Made by a program: the position numbers and the translations under genes
Notes under the pieces: model-generated
Seen by the model: only the letters and a program-made list of their open reading frames with translations
Database searches by the model: none
What the model was told of the DNA's origin: nothing
Shown: positions 18,135 through 26,940 of the stretch, in pieces
Layout of the letters: the number at the start of each line of letters is the position of its first letter
How positions within the stretch are numbered: the stretch's first letter is position 1
DNA from: Clostridium hydrogeniformans DSM 21757
GTDB lineage: Bacteria; Bacillota; Clostridia; Clostridiales; Clostridiaceae
Reading direction: 5' to 3'
NCBI RefSeq assembly: GCF_000686705.1
Contig: NZ_KK366004.1
Coordinates: 616,364-680,363, forward strand
Length of the DNA: 64,000 nt

Positions 18135-18167
18135 AAAACTAGAAGCTAGTCTTCTAGTTTTTTATTT
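18135..18167 (+). terminator. Rho-independent terminator after phoU
   Basis: AAAACTAGAAG pairs with CTTCTAGTTTT around CTAGT and is followed by TTTATTTT. Confidence 0.88.
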
Positions 18168-18275
18168 TGAAATATGGACATAATTAGAAAGAAAACATAA
18201 TTAATAGTTAATAAAATAACTAAATCTAATTACTAGAAAACCTTTAAATAGTAAGGCTTTAACAATAATTATTTA

Positions 18276-18304
18276 TTGACTAGTTTATTTAATTAAGGTA
18301 TTAT
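18276..18304 (+). promoter_or_regulatory. Sigma-A type promoter before DUF512 gene
   Basis: TTGACT (18276-18281), a 17-base spacer and TATTAT (18299-18304). It lies 37 bases before the start codon and is the best candidate to drive the DUF512-der-gpsA run. Confidence 0.65.
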
Positions 18305-18341
18305 AACATAATGATAGTAACTAAAAATAGGAGTGAAACTT

Positions 18342-19643
18342 ATGAATAAAAAAATCTCTAAAGTAATTAATGGAAGTATCGCAGAAGAACTAGGGATTGA
18401 TATAGGGGATAAACTACTTAAAATAAATGAGACAGTAATTAAGGATATAATTGACTATAAATTTTTAATTGCAGATGAGTACTTAGAAGTAGAAATTGAG
18501 AAACAAGATGGGGAAGTCTGGGTATATGAAATAGAAAAAGACTATGAAGAGGATCTTGGTCTTGAGTTTGAAGAGGGAATCATGGATAGAGCAAAGAGCT
18601 GTACTAATAAATGTATATTTTGCTTTATAGATCAGAATCCAAAGGGAATGAGAGATACCATATATTTCAAAGATGATGATTCAAGATTATCTTTCCTTCA
18701 AGGAAACTTTGTTACCCTAACTAATATGAAGGATGAGGACATAGAAAGAATTATAAAATATAAAATAAGTCCTATAAATATTTCTGTACATACAACTAAT
18801 CCAGAATTAAGAGCAAAAATGCTTAATAATAGATTTGCAGGGGAAATTTACAATAGATTACAAAAGCTTGCAGATGCGGGTATTGAAATGAATGCCCAAA
18901 TAGTTTTATGCCCAGAAATAAATAATGGAGAAGAGTTATATAGAACTATAAATGATTTATATAAGCTTTATCCAAGTATTCAAAATGTGGCAGCAGTTCC
19001 AGTGGGAGTTACTCAATTTAGAGATGGATTGTTTAAACTTACCACATATACTAAGGAAACTGCTAAAAAGGAAATAGAAGATTTAAAGGAAATACAAGAT
19101 AAATTTATTGAAACTATAGGAAGTCCTTTTATAAGACTTGCTGATGAATTCTATGTAATGGCTGGAACAGAAGTTCCAGAGGAGAGCTTCTATGGTGGAT
19201 ATGAGCAAATTGAAGATGGTATAGGAATGATAAGACTTCTTAGAGATACCATAGATAAGGATGCAAAGCTTGTGGATAAGGATATAGAAAAATCTATTAC
19301 TTTTGTAACAGGTACTTCTGCTTATCCAGAGATAGAGAGAATGGCAAATAAAATAATGGAAGTAAATTCAAAGCTGCAGCTTAAGGTGGAGAGAGTTGTG
19401 AATAAGTTCTATGGGGAAACCATAACTGTAGCAGGGCTTTTAACTGCAGGGGATATAATTGATGCTCTAAAGGACAAAAATCTTGGGGAGTATATGATAA
19501 TACCAAGAAATATGCTAAGAGCTAATGATAAGGTATTTTTAGATGATGTTACTGTAGAAGAGTTAGAAAAAACTCTTAATGTAAAGGTTAGAGTGTGTCA
19601 CTATACAGGAGAAGACATAATTGACATAATAAATCAGTGTTAA
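18342..19643 (+). CDS. DUF512 family PDZ/radical-SAM-like protein
   Basis: Conserved clostridial protein of unknown reaction. The N-terminal 60 residues form a PDZ-like domain (KVINGSIAEELGIDIGDKLLKIN). Then CTNKCIFCFIDQNPKGMR carries a CxxxCxxC cluster motif like that of radical SAM enzymes, followed by RLSFLQGNFVTLTNM and the DUF512 C-terminal domain (MAGTEVPEESFYGGYEQIEDGIGM). The ORF can begin at a GTG at 18333, but TAGGAG sits at 18328-18333, so ATG 18342 (433 residues) is chosen. It lies 17 bases before der, and this pairing is common in clostridia, which suggests a link to ribosome or membrane housekeeping. Confidence 0.82.
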   Translation: MNKKISKVINGSIAEELGIDIGDKLLKINETVIKDIIDYKFLIADEYLEVEIEKQDGEVWVYEIEKDYEEDLGLEFEEGIMDRAKSCTNKCIFCFIDQNPKGMRDTIYFKDDDSRLSFLQGNFVTLTNMKDEDIERIIKYKISPINISVHTTNPELRAKMLNNRFAGEIYNRLQKLADAGIEMNAQIVLCPEINNGEELYRTINDLYKLYPSIQNVAAVPVGVTQFRDGLFKLTTYTKETAKKEIEDLKEIQDKFIETIGSPFIRLADEFYVMAGTEVPEESFYGGYEQIEDGIGMIRLLRDTIDKDAKLVDKDIEKSITFVTGTSAYPEIERMANKIMEVNSKLQLKVERVVNKFYGETITVAGLLTAGDIIDALKDKNLGEYMIIPRNMLRANDKVFLDDVTVEELEKTLNVKVRVCHYTGEDIIDIINQC

Positions 19644-19660
19644 TGAAGGAGGAGTAACAA

Positions 19661-20977
19661 ATGGCAAAGCCAATAGTTGCAATGGTCGGAAGACCAAATG
19701 TGGGGAAATCTACTCTTTTTAATAAAATAGCAGGAAAAAGAGTATCTATAGTTGAGGATACTCCAGGGGTTACAAGAGATAGAGTTTATGCAGAGGCAGA
19801 ATGGTTAAATCATAAATTTACTATGATAGACACAGGTGGAATAGAGCCTGAGAATGGTAATATTATAGTAAAGCAAATGAGAAGGCAAGCTCAAATTGCT
19901 ATAGAGACAGCTGATGTTATAGTTTTTATAGTTGATGGAAAAGAAGGATTAACTTCAGCGGACCATGAAGTAGCTCAAATGCTTAGAAAAAGTAAGAAAT
20001 CAGTAGTGTTAGTTGTAAATAAAGTAGATAACCTAAAGGATGAAAATAATGCCTATGAGTTCTATAACCTAGGTATTGGAGAGCCTGTAACTATATCAGC
20101 AACTCAAGGTCTTGGACTTGGGGATATGCTTGATATGGTGGTTGAAAACTTTAATTATGATGAAATAAATGATGAAGATGAGGAAAACATAAAGATAGCT
20201 TTAGTAGGAAAGCCTAATGTGGGAAAATCATCTCTTATTAATAAGCTTCTTGGAGAAGATAGAGCTATAGTTTCTAATATTCCTGGAACTACAAGGGATG
20301 CTATAGATAGTAATGTAGAAAATGAATTAGGTAAATTTACATTAATAGATACAGCTGGGCTTAGAAGAAAGAGCAAGGTTAAAGAAGAGATAGAAAGATA
20401 TAGTGTAATAAGAACCTTAGCAGCAGTAGAAAGAGCAGATGTATGTATTCTTATAATAGATGCAGAAGAGGGCGTAACTGAGCAAGATGAAAAGATAATA
20501 GGATATGCCCATGAGCTTAATAAGGCTATAATGGTTATAGTAAATAAGTGGGACTTAATAGAGAAGGATAATAAAACTCTTGATAATTACAAGAAGGATT
20601 TACAAAGTAATTTAAAGTTTATTGCCTATGCTCCATATCTATTTATTTCTGCATTAACAGGCCAAAGAACTCATAAGGTTCTTGAAATGGCAAAGGAATG
20701 TTATGATAGCTATAATAAGAGAATAGGAACAGGAATACTTAATGATGTTATAAGTAAAGCTGTACTTATGAAAGAACCTCCAATAGTAGGACTTAAAAGA
20801 TTAAAGATATACTATGTGACCCAAGTGGGTACGAAACCACCAACATTTATATTCTTTGTAAATGATTCTAGTGCATTACACTTTTCTTACCAAAGATATC
20901 TAGAAAACCAGCTTAGAAGCAGTTTTGAGTTTAAGGGAACTGGTATTAAAATGGAGTTTAGGGAAAGGAAGGAATAG
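19661..20977 (+). CDS. der: Ribosome biogenesis GTPase Der (EngA)
   Basis: Double-GTPase needed for 50S subunit assembly. Two G domains in tandem are clear: [12 protein letters not shown] and DTPGVTRD in the first (residues 8-40), NKVDN, then [26 protein letters not shown] and NKWDL in the second (from about residue 180). The C-terminal KH-like domain (about 355-438) includes [24 protein letters not shown] (split as seen). The 438-residue length is standard. It starts 17 bases after the DUF512 gene. Confidence 0.97.
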   Translation: MAKPIVAMVGRPNVGKSTLFNKIAGKRVSIVEDTPGVTRDRVYAEAEWLNHKFTMIDTGGIEPENGNIIVKQMRRQAQIAIETADVIVFIVDGKEGLTSADHEVAQMLRKSKKSVVLVVNKVDNLKDENNAYEFYNLGIGEPVTISATQGLGLGDMLDMVVENFNYDEINDEDEENIKIALVGKPNVGKSSLINKLLGEDRAIVSNIPGTTRDAIDSNVENELGKFTLIDTAGLRRKSKVKEEIERYSVIRTLAAVERADVCILIIDAEEGVTEQDEKIIGYAHELNKAIMVIVNKWDLIEKDNKTLDNYKKDLQSNLKFIAYAPYLFISALTGQRTHKVLEMAKECYDSYNKRIGTGILNDVISKAVLMKEPPIVGLKRLKIYYVTQVGTKPPTFIFFVNDSSALHFSYQRYLENQLRSSFEFKGTGIKMEFRERKE

Positions 20978-20980
20978 TTT

Positions 20981-21973
20981 ATGAGTAAGGTAGCTTTCTT
21001 AGGGGGAGGAAGTTTTGCAACGGCTCTTTCAAATTTACTAGGTGAAAAAGATAATTCCGTATATATATGGGCTAGGGATGAAAAAGTAGTTCATGATATA
21101 AATATAAATAGAAGAAACTCAAAATATATGAAGAATATAGTATTAAACCATAATATTATAGCTTCTATGGATATTAAAGAAGTACTAAAGGATGCTGACT
21201 ATGTAGTTTTTGCTACTGCTTCCCATGCCATTCGTGAAATATGCAAAAAGGCTAAGGAGTATATAGAAGAGAAATCTATAATAATAAATGTGGCAAAAGG
21301 TATAGAAGAAGGTACTTCAAAACTTATGTCTGATATATTAGAGGAAGAATTACATAATCCTGTGGTAGTATTATCAGGACCTAGTCATGCAGAAGAGTTA
21401 GCAGCTGAAATTCCAACTACTGTGGTATCTTCATCAAGACATATTTGTCATGCAGAAGCTGTTCAAGAGCTTTTTATGGCTCCATATTTTAGAGTATATA
21501 CTAATGATGATTTAGTAGGAGTTGAAATAGGAGGGGCGGTTAAGAACATAATAGCATTGGCAGCAGGGGTGTGTGATGGAATAGGATATGGAGATAATGC
21601 AAAGGCTGCTCTTATGACAAGGGGAATGAGTGAAATAATTAAGATTGGAGAGAAGTTAGGTGGAAAAAAGGAAACTTTTTTTGGACTAACTGGTATGGGA
21701 GATTTAATTGTTACATGTACCTCTATGCATAGTAGAAATAGAAGAGCAGGTATATTAATTGGCAGTGGATCCACCATGGAGGAAGCTGTTAAGGAAGTTG
21801 GAATGGTAGTAGAGGGAATAAAGGCTTGCAAGGCTTTCTACTTTTTAAAGGAAGACCTTAATATTTCAATGCCTATAACTGATACTCTCTATAGGGTTTT
21901 ATTTGAAAATAAAGATCCTAAAGAAGGAGTATTAGAGCTTATGCAAAGAGATAGAAAGAAAGAAAGTAATTAA
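20981..21973 (+). CDS. gpsA: NAD(P)H-dependent glycerol-3-phosphate dehydrogenase GpsA
   Basis: Makes sn-glycerol-3-phosphate for phospholipid synthesis. The 330-residue protein has the N-terminal Rossmann motif [36 protein letters not shown], the catalytic-lysine region [23 protein letters not shown] and [14 protein letters not shown]. It lies three bases after der. plsY, often found between these two genes, is absent here. In B. subtilis gpsA is likewise followed by spoIVA. Confidence 0.97.
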   Translation: MSKVAFLGGGSFATALSNLLGEKDNSVYIWARDEKVVHDININRRNSKYMKNIVLNHNIIASMDIKEVLKDADYVVFATASHAIREICKKAKEYIEEKSIIINVAKGIEEGTSKLMSDILEEELHNPVVVLSGPSHAEELAAEIPTTVVSSSRHICHAEAVQELFMAPYFRVYTNDDLVGVEIGGAVKNIIALAAGVCDGIGYGDNAKAALMTRGMSEIIKIGEKLGGKKETFFGLTGMGDLIVTCTSMHSRNRRAGILIGSGSTMEEAVKEVGMVVEGIKACKAFYFLKEDLNISMPITDTLYRVLFENKDPKEGVLELMQRDRKKESN

Positions 21974-22001
21974 TAATATATTATTAATTAAAATAGAATC
22001 C

Positions 22002-22065
22002 ATAAATCCATCCTATAGAAAATCATAGTAAATATGTATTTTCTATAGGATGGATTTATTTTTTT
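22002..22065 (+). terminator. Strong terminator after gpsA
   Basis: A perfect 22-bp stem (22002-22023 with 22038-22059, starting ATAAATCCATCC) has a 14-base loop and is followed by TTTTTTT. Confidence 0.92.
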
Positions 22066-22269
22066 GATTTTTGTAATTTTAACAAAAATTGGAACATATC
22101 TTTATTAAAAGAATATATTGTATTGTTATTATATCTTATATTGGGGGCATGGAGAAAATATATGCCTTAAGAAAAGAATATTAATATTTTTTAACTAGTG
22201 TTTTGTAATAAATGTTAAGAAAAAATAATATATATATAATGTTAATATGTAATCTGGGGAGGGTTGGAC

Positions 22270-23736
22270 TTGGAGAATTTCAACATATACAAAGATATAG
22301 CCGAAAGAACCCAAGGCGATATTTATGTGGGGGTAGTGGGGCCTGTAAGAACAGGAAAATCTACTTTCATAAAGAGATTTATGGACATGATGGTAATACC
22401 AAAGATAGATAACGGATATAAAAAGCAAAGAGCAAAGGATGAACTTCCGCAAAGTGGCTCAGGTAAGAGCATTCATACAACAGAACCTAAATTTGTACCT
22501 AATGAGGCTATAGAAATAGGCCTTGAAGATGGAATAAAATTTAAGGTAAGAATGGTAGATTGTGTAGGATACATTGTAAAAGGGGCATCAGGATATAATG
22601 ATGGAGAAGAAGCTAAGATGGTAACAACTCCTTGGTATGATTATGAGATTCCCTTTGAAGAAGCAGCTGAGATAGGCACAAAGAAGGTTATAATAGACCA
22701 CTCAACCATAGGGCTTGTTATAACCACTGATGGATCTATAACAGATATTAAGAGGGAAGAATATGTTGAAGCTGAAGAGAGGGTAATTGATGAACTGAAA
22801 AATATTAATAAGCCATTTATGATTGTACTTAATTCAGCTCAAATGTATTCTAAAGAAACTATGGAACTTAAAAGAGAGCTTGAGGAGAAATATGATGTTC
22901 CAGTTCAAGTAATGGATGTACTTAATATGAATGAAGAGGATGTTATGAATCTCTTCCAAAGAGTATTAAAAGAATTCCCAATAAAAGAAATCAATATTGA
23001 TCTACCAGAGTGGATTGAAAAGTTGGAACCATCACATTGGCTTAAGGAAAACTTCCTAGGATTGGTAAGGCAAATGTGTGATAAAGTTTATAAAGTACGT
23101 GATGTAAAAAGTATACTTAATAATTTTAGGGAAGAGGATTTCTTAGGACATACAGATGTTAATGAGATGAATATGGGAGAAGGAACTGCTAGGGTATCTA
23201 TGGCACCAAAGTCTGGTATATTCTATGAAATACTAAGTGAAATATGTGATTGCTCTATAAGAGGGGAAAATGATCTTCTTTCAATTATACAAGATCTTCA
23301 TGTGGCTAAGGTTGAGTATGATAAAATTTCAGAGGCACTAAGAGATGTTAAGAGTACAGGATATGGCTTGGTTGCACCTCAGTTATCTGAAATGAAATTT
23401 GAAAAACCAGAAATTGTAGGTAATAGAATTAAGTTAAAGGCTAGTGCCCCATCTCTTCACTTTATTAAGGCTGATATAGAAACAGAAATACAGCCTATAA
23501 TAGGAAGTGAAAGGGATACAGAAGAGTTTGTTAAGGGATTACTAGAACAGTTTGAAAGTGATCCAAGTAAGGTTTGGCAAAGTAATATGTTTGGAAAACC
23601 TTTAGAGCTTCTTGTAAAAGAAGGGCTGCAAAGCAAACTTTATAGAATGCCAGAGGATGTACAAATTAAGATTCAAAGAACTCTTCAAAAGATAATTAAT
23701 GAAGGTAATGGAGGATTAATTTGTATAATATTATAA
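22270..23736 (+). CDS. spoIVA: Stage IV sporulation protein A (coat morphogenetic ATPase)
   Basis: Polymerises with ATP on the forespore surface to form the coat basement layer; SpoVM anchors it. The N-terminal GTPase-like fold has Walker A GPVRTGKST and DCVGYIVKGASGY. The middle and C-terminal domains align along their length with B. subtilis SpoIVA, ending in GGLICIIL. The frame opens at a TTG at 22264, but only TTG 22270 has proper spacing from GGGGAGGG (22256-22263). It also gives MENFNIYKDIAER, in register with the known N-terminus MEKVDIFKDIAER. The length is 488 residues. spoVM is also in this window, at 63.3 kb. Confidence 0.96.
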   Translation: MENFNIYKDIAERTQGDIYVGVVGPVRTGKSTFIKRFMDMMVIPKIDNGYKKQRAKDELPQSGSGKSIHTTEPKFVPNEAIEIGLEDGIKFKVRMVDCVGYIVKGASGYNDGEEAKMVTTPWYDYEIPFEEAAEIGTKKVIIDHSTIGLVITTDGSITDIKREEYVEAEERVIDELKNINKPFMIVLNSAQMYSKETMELKRELEEKYDVPVQVMDVLNMNEEDVMNLFQRVLKEFPIKEINIDLPEWIEKLEPSHWLKENFLGLVRQMCDKVYKVRDVKSILNNFREEDFLGHTDVNEMNMGEGTARVSMAPKSGIFYEILSEICDCSIRGENDLLSIIQDLHVAKVEYDKISEALRDVKSTGYGLVAPQLSEMKFEKPEIVGNRIKLKASAPSLHFIKADIETEIQPIIGSERDTEEFVKGLLEQFESDPSKVWQSNMFGKPLELLVKEGLQSKLYRMPEDVQIKIQRTLQKIINEGNGGLICIIL

Positions 23737-23761
23737 TATAATATTATAATATAATATTATA
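23727..23761. repeat. 13-bp AT tandem repeat at spoIVA stop
   Basis: The unit AATATTATAATAT is present at 23727-23739 and 23740-23752, and in part from 23753. The spoIVA stop codon (TAA, 23734-23736) lies in the first unit, so extra copies would not alter the protein. The array is self-complementary and may form hairpins. Confidence 0.75.
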
Positions 23762-23829
23762 TGTATAATATTGAAACTTAAAGTTAAAAATTAGCTTATA
23801 ACAATTAATAAGATGTATATAATAGAGAT

Positions 23830-23863
23830 AAAAAAGTCATTTCAAATTTGAAGTGACTTTTTA
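23830..23863 (+). terminator. Rho-independent terminator after spoIVA
   Basis: AAAAAGTCATTTCAAA pairs with TTTGAAGTGACTTTTT (one G-T pair) and is followed by T residues. Confidence 0.85.
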
Positions 23864-23882
23864 TCGTATATTAATCATTTAA

Positions 23883-24080
23883 ATAAAAAAATCTTATTTA
23901 AAAAAGGGATATGAGGTTTTTGAGTATCAGACAATTATTCATGGAAATATTATTAGGAAAAGAATAGGTAATTGGTATTTTTATAATAATATTTCTATAA
24001 ACTTTCCTAAACATAGTGAAGATTTATATGATTCTATTATAAGAATAGATGTGTATATATTGTATGTATATTCCAAATAG
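23883..24080 (+). pseudogene. Start-less ORF remnant, 65 codons
   Basis: An open frame runs between stop codons at 23880 and 24078 with a protein-like composition (includes KKGYEVFEYQTIIHGN, then RKRIGNWYFYNN, then PKHSEDLYDSIIRID). It has no ATG, no GTG or TTG near its beginning and no ribosome site. The best reading is the tail of a decayed or truncated gene. The family is not recognised. It sits just upstream of the tRNA gene, at the edge of the accessory region. Confidence 0.4.
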
Positions 24081-24107
24081 TGTAAAATACATTGTGTAAA
24101 TAATTAT

Positions 24108-24183
24108 CTGGGTATAGCGCAGGTGGTAGCGCGCTAGAATGGGGTTCTAGAAGTCGCAGGTTCAAGTCCTGTTACCCAGACCA
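24108..24183 (+). tRNA. tRNA-Pro, anticodon GGG
   Basis: The cloverleaf is complete. The acceptor stem CTGGGTA / TACCCAG is perfect, and the D stem is GCGC / GCGC. The anticodon stem CTAGA / TCTAG has the loop ATGGGGT, giving anticodon GGG. The T stem is GCAGG / CCTGT with TTCAAGT in the loop. The discriminator is A and CCA is encoded (24181-24183). It reads CCC and CCU codons. A search by eye found no second copy of its 3' end nearby, so there is no evidence that it is an integration site. Confidence 0.95.
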
Positions 24184-24316
24184 AATCCTTGATAAATAAG
24201 GAGTGTTGAAAATAAGTGTTTTGATTTGGGAACATAAAAGTACTTATTGATCTGATTTATTTAAAAGAAAGTTTTCATAGAATTAGGGCCTAAAATAAGG
24301 AGGTAGCAATTAAAGA

Positions 24317-24772
24317 ATGGTACACTTAGTATATTGTGATGACAAAGAAAAGGTTTTGGAAAAAATACTTGATGGAACCAAAACTATGATTGTAAGAGGT
24401 GCAGCAGGAAGAAAAATTCCTCATAGTAGAGTTTTTGAAGATGAAACTTTATACTTTATGAAAAAGGGAACAGGAAAAATATCTGCTATGGCTACAGTTT
24501 CAAGTGTTCAAAACTATGTTAAGTTAACAGAAGATGTAATTATAAAAATACTCCATGAGAATCAAAGTAAGCTTAATTTGTCACCTAAGCAAAGAGAAAG
24601 ATGGCACAAAAAATGCTTATGCTTAGTTGAATTTAAAGATGTTAATGAAATTACTCCTTTAGAATTTCATCACCAAAACAATATGGATGATTGGTTAATC
24701 ATTGAAAAGATTGAAGATGTGGTGATAGGTACAAGTATTCCATATGATTATAAAAACTCTAAATTTAAATAA
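24317..24772 (+). CDS. ASCH/PUA-like domain protein
   Basis: A 151-residue protein with an ASCH-type N-terminus: ILDGTKTMIVRGAAGRKIPHSRVFEDETLYFMKKGTGKISAMATVSSV. This has the glycine-lysine pocket and a beta-barrel pattern seen in RNA-binding PUA/ASCH folds. The C-terminal half is less conserved. The function is unknown; members are proposed to bind RNA or act as coactivators. An AAGGAGGT site lies 12 bases before the ATG. It stands alone after tRNA-Pro with no terminator seen. Confidence 0.65.
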   Translation: MVHLVYCDDKEKVLEKILDGTKTMIVRGAAGRKIPHSRVFEDETLYFMKKGTGKISAMATVSSVQNYVKLTEDVIIKILHENQSKLNLSPKQRERWHKKCLCLVEFKDVNEITPLEFHHQNNMDDWLIIEKIEDVVIGTSIPYDYKNSKFK

Positions 24773-24925
24773 GACTAATGAGAATTTATTTGTAGAATTA
24801 AGATGAGATTATTCCTATATTAGTATCAAATTGTAAAAATAGTATGGACAAGTATTTTGTATTATTTAAAATCCTTTTTATTAGTATTAGAAAAAATACA
24901 TATATGTTTATAATATAAAGAATAA

Positions 24926-24966
24926 AAGGATATAAAATCTTTTATTTAAACAAATTTTATATCCTT
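24926..24966 (-). terminator. Terminator of small Cys/His ORF (reverse strand)
   Basis: AAGGATATAAAAT (24926-24938) pairs with ATTTTATATCCTT (24954-24966). On the reverse strand it is followed by TTTATTCTTTAT. It lies 22 bases past the stop of the reverse-strand ORF at 24989. Confidence 0.7.
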
Positions 24967-24988
24967 AGAAAACCTATATATATAAATA

Positions 24989-25162
24989 TTAATATTTACA
25001 ATGTTTGCAATTAATGTGGATATGAACTGAACGTGTATATATCTTTATTTTTCCACACTCATCTTTTTTTGAATAATTATCATGTTTAGGGGAAAGGTCT
25101 GAAGATGAGAGCTCTGTTTCTTCATATTCATCATAGCTATTATAATCTATAAATTCATCCAT
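24989..25162 (-). CDS. Small acidic Cys/His protein, copy A
   Basis: A 57-residue protein of no recognised family. An acidic, Ser/Tyr-rich N-terminus (MDEFIDYNSYDEYEE) is followed by a basic C-terminus containing KKDECGKIKIY and VHIHINCKHCKY. It is a paralogue of the ORF at 25376-25567: both keep DECG-x-I-x-IY, VHIH-x-NC and a final KC, with exactly 15 residues between the first two cysteines. An upstream ATG at 25171 directly abuts AAGGAG, whereas the ATG at 25162 has nine bases of spacing, identical to the paralogue, so it is chosen. His/Cys spacing suggests metal or disulfide chemistry, but this is inference. Confidence 0.7.
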   Translation of the reverse strand: MDEFIDYNSYDEYEETELSSSDLSPKHDNYSKKDECGKIKIYTRSVHIHINCKHCKY

Positions 25163-25185
25163 AAATAACATCTCCTTATAAATAC

Positions 25186-25206
25186 AACTTATATATAATA
25201 TAAGTT
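25186..25206. repeat. Inverted repeat upstream of small Cys/His copy A
   Basis: AACTTATAT and ATATAAGTT form 9-bp arms with a 3-base centre, 24 bases upstream of the ATG at 25162. It may be an operator or just AT-rich sequence. Confidence 0.35.
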
Positions 25207-25327
25207 ATTTATAGTTTATATTATATATTATTACGATTTATATAAGAGGTGAAAGAATTTTAGGGAAATATCTAAGAGATTGTAAAATTCATTATAAGGT
25301 TAGATTAACAATAATTATTATAAATAT

Positions 25328-25370
25328 GAAAGGATGCTAAGTTTAATACAATAAAACTTAGCATCCTTTC
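25328..25370 (-). terminator. Terminator of small Cys/His copy B
   Basis: A perfect 17-bp stem (25328-25344 with 25354-25370, reading AAACTTAGCATCC...) is followed on the reverse strand by T-rich ATATTTATAAT. It starts six bases after the stop of the copy B ORF. Confidence 0.75.
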
Positions 25371-25375
25371 ATACT

Positions 25376-25567
25376 TTAAGGTTGAGTGTTTTTATAACAC
25401 TTAAAGGAGTTACAATTAACATGAATATGAACTTCATCAGCATAAATACTTATTTCTCCACATTCATCATTTTTATAATACTTAGTGAACTTATCATTAA
25501 GTTTTAAAGATGTACTCTCTACATCTTCAATCTTTTCATATTTATAATTATTAAAAGATTTTTCCAT
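25376..25567 (-). CDS. Small acidic Cys/His protein, copy B
   Basis: A 63-residue paralogue of the protein at 24989-25162. The conserved block is KNDECGEISIY, then VHIHVNC, then FKCYK. The N-terminus differs in sequence but is again Glu/Asp/Tyr/Lys-rich with no signal peptide. ATG lies nine bases after AAGGAG, and the 5' leader (ATCTCCTTATAAAT on the + strand) is shared with copy A, so the whole unit was duplicated. Each copy has its own hairpin terminator. The function is unknown. Confidence 0.72.
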   Translation of the reverse strand: MEKSFNNYKYEKIEDVESTSLKLNDKFTKYYKNDECGEISIYADEVHIHVNCNSFKCYKNTQP

Positions 25568-25582
25568 AATAGATATCTCCTT

Positions 25583-25910
25583 ATAAATATAATTAGTATA
25601 AGAGAATAAAGTGAAATTTAATTAAGAGGATATTTTCAGTACTAAATGAATTGTAGTAGAAGATACTCAGAGTTTTATAGTTTTTATTTAAAAGTTTAAG
25701 TTAATAGACATTAGAATTAAAAAGTAAGAAAATAAATAAATTGCATAAGTTACTATATACTGTATATTATTATAAGATATTATAAATTGTGAAAGTTATT
25801 TTAGGACATATTTTTAATTTATAGTACTAGGAAAAATAAAGCTTTTTATATTTATCTGGTTGTTGTTGAACAATATAATAATTGTGTAATAACTGTCTAT
25901 TGAAAAACAC
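25583..25910. other. Non-coding gap, no feature recognised
   Basis: This AT-rich stretch lies between the GNAT stop and the copy B leader. No open frame with a ribosome site, hairpin of note or RNA gene was seen. It must include the reverse-strand promoter of copy B. Confidence 0.4.
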
Positions 25911-26486
25911 TTATTTTTCAGTGTCAGATTTTAATAAAGAATATAATATTAAATCAACAACACCGTGACCTTTCCAGGCATATCCTTGTCGAATTATTCC
26001 CTCTTTATTAAAGCCGTTTCTTTGTAATACATTCTGTGATTTAATATTTTCAGGCATTACAAAGGCTTGTATACGGTTAATGCCAATATGATTAAATATG
26101 TAATCTTTCATTGCCTTAACAGTTTTTGTAGCAATTCCTTTAGACCAAAATTTATTATTCAGTCTGTAACCTATAGTTATCATATTTACCTCATTGGAGT
26201 AGTCAAACATTTCTGCTATACCAACAATATTGTTAGGTTCACCATTTAAGCAGATTCCAAGAAATATGGATTTTCTTTTATGAAAATCTCTTTCAAAATG
26301 TCCTATCATATTGGCAACAGTATTTTTATTCTTTTTAAGCATTACAGGAGAGTGTTTAAAAAGATTTTCATTGCTATATATTTCAAAAAGGTTGTCTAAA
26401 TCAGAATCTAGGATTTTTCTTAATGTTATTTCATCTGTTACAATATGAGGAAATTGTTCATATGGATTTTTACTCAAAAGTATCAT
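25911..26486 (-). CDS. GNAT family N-acetyltransferase (RimJ/RimL type)
   Basis: Transfers acetyl from acetyl-CoA to an amine; the substrate is unknown. The 191-residue protein shows ITLRKILDSDLDNLFEIYSN at the N-terminus and the acetyl-CoA site IGYRLNNKFWSKGIATKTVKAM (split: GYRLNN, then WSKGIATKTV). The RimL-like end is NRIQAFVMPENIKSQNVLQRNGF. The ribosome site GAGAGGGG is close to the ATG. It is on the same strand as the small Cys/His ORFs, 343 bases upstream of them. Confidence 0.88.
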   Translation of the reverse strand: MILLSKNPYEQFPHIVTDEITLRKILDSDLDNLFEIYSNENLFKHSPVMLKKNKNTVANMIGHFERDFHKRKSIFLGICLNGEPNNIVGIAEMFDYSNEVNMITIGYRLNNKFWSKGIATKTVKAMKDYIFNHIGINRIQAFVMPENIKSQNVLQRNGFNKEGIIRQGYAWKGHGVVDLILYSLLKSDTEK

Positions 26487-26940
26487 ACCCCTCTCATGGT
26501 GAATATAAAAAGACTTTCTTTTCAGAATTTCACAAATATGTATTTATATTTTATACCAATCAATCCCTGATTACCAACTTATTATATTCTTTTACATAAA
26601 AAATAAGAACTATGTTACTATTGATAAAGTCTTGGTACCTTAACCAGAGAATATTATGAGAAGTATATTATATGGATATATCGGAACTAGTTATCAGTAA
26701 TACATATTTTTTATGCAGGCCTAAGAATATCACCAATCCTGTTTTTAAAAATCCAACAGAAATTATAAAAGCATCTTTAAGATATTTTAAAGTTATTAAT
26801 GAAAATTTAGAAAATACTAACTATTATTTATTGTAGTAATAATACTATAGAAAAAAACAATACAATATCTTCCTAAAAGGACAGGTATTATAAAAACTTA
26901 AGGAGTATAATAATTAGTGATATACATAGGAGGGGTAAAT
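26487..26940. other. Divergent gap with a possible ORF remnant
   Basis: About 450 bases separate the GNAT from the exporter gene. A 54-codon frame at 26672-26836 (contains RPKNITNPVFKNPTEII) looks protein-like but lacks a ribosome site and recognisable family, so it may be a gene fragment. The last 25 bases hold the ribosome site of the next gene. Confidence 0.35.

Noticed and set aside
22085-22260. Sigma-E promoter before spoIVA
   Set aside because: Several ATATT segments occur, but none has a CATACA-like -10 at the right distance, so no site is claimed.
22212-22412. 66-codon forward frame overlapping the spoIVA start
   Set aside because: It is in a different frame from spoIVA, lacks a ribosome site and ends within the P-loop coding region.
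24108-24316. tRNA-Pro as a phage or island attachment site
   Set aside because: No integrase gene and no repeat of the tRNA 3' end were seen in the window.
24989-25567. Ribosomally made peptide (RiPP) cluster from the small Cys/His ORFs
   Set aside because: The leader/core look is suggestive, but no modification enzyme, protease or exporter gene is adjacent; the GNAT alone is not enough.
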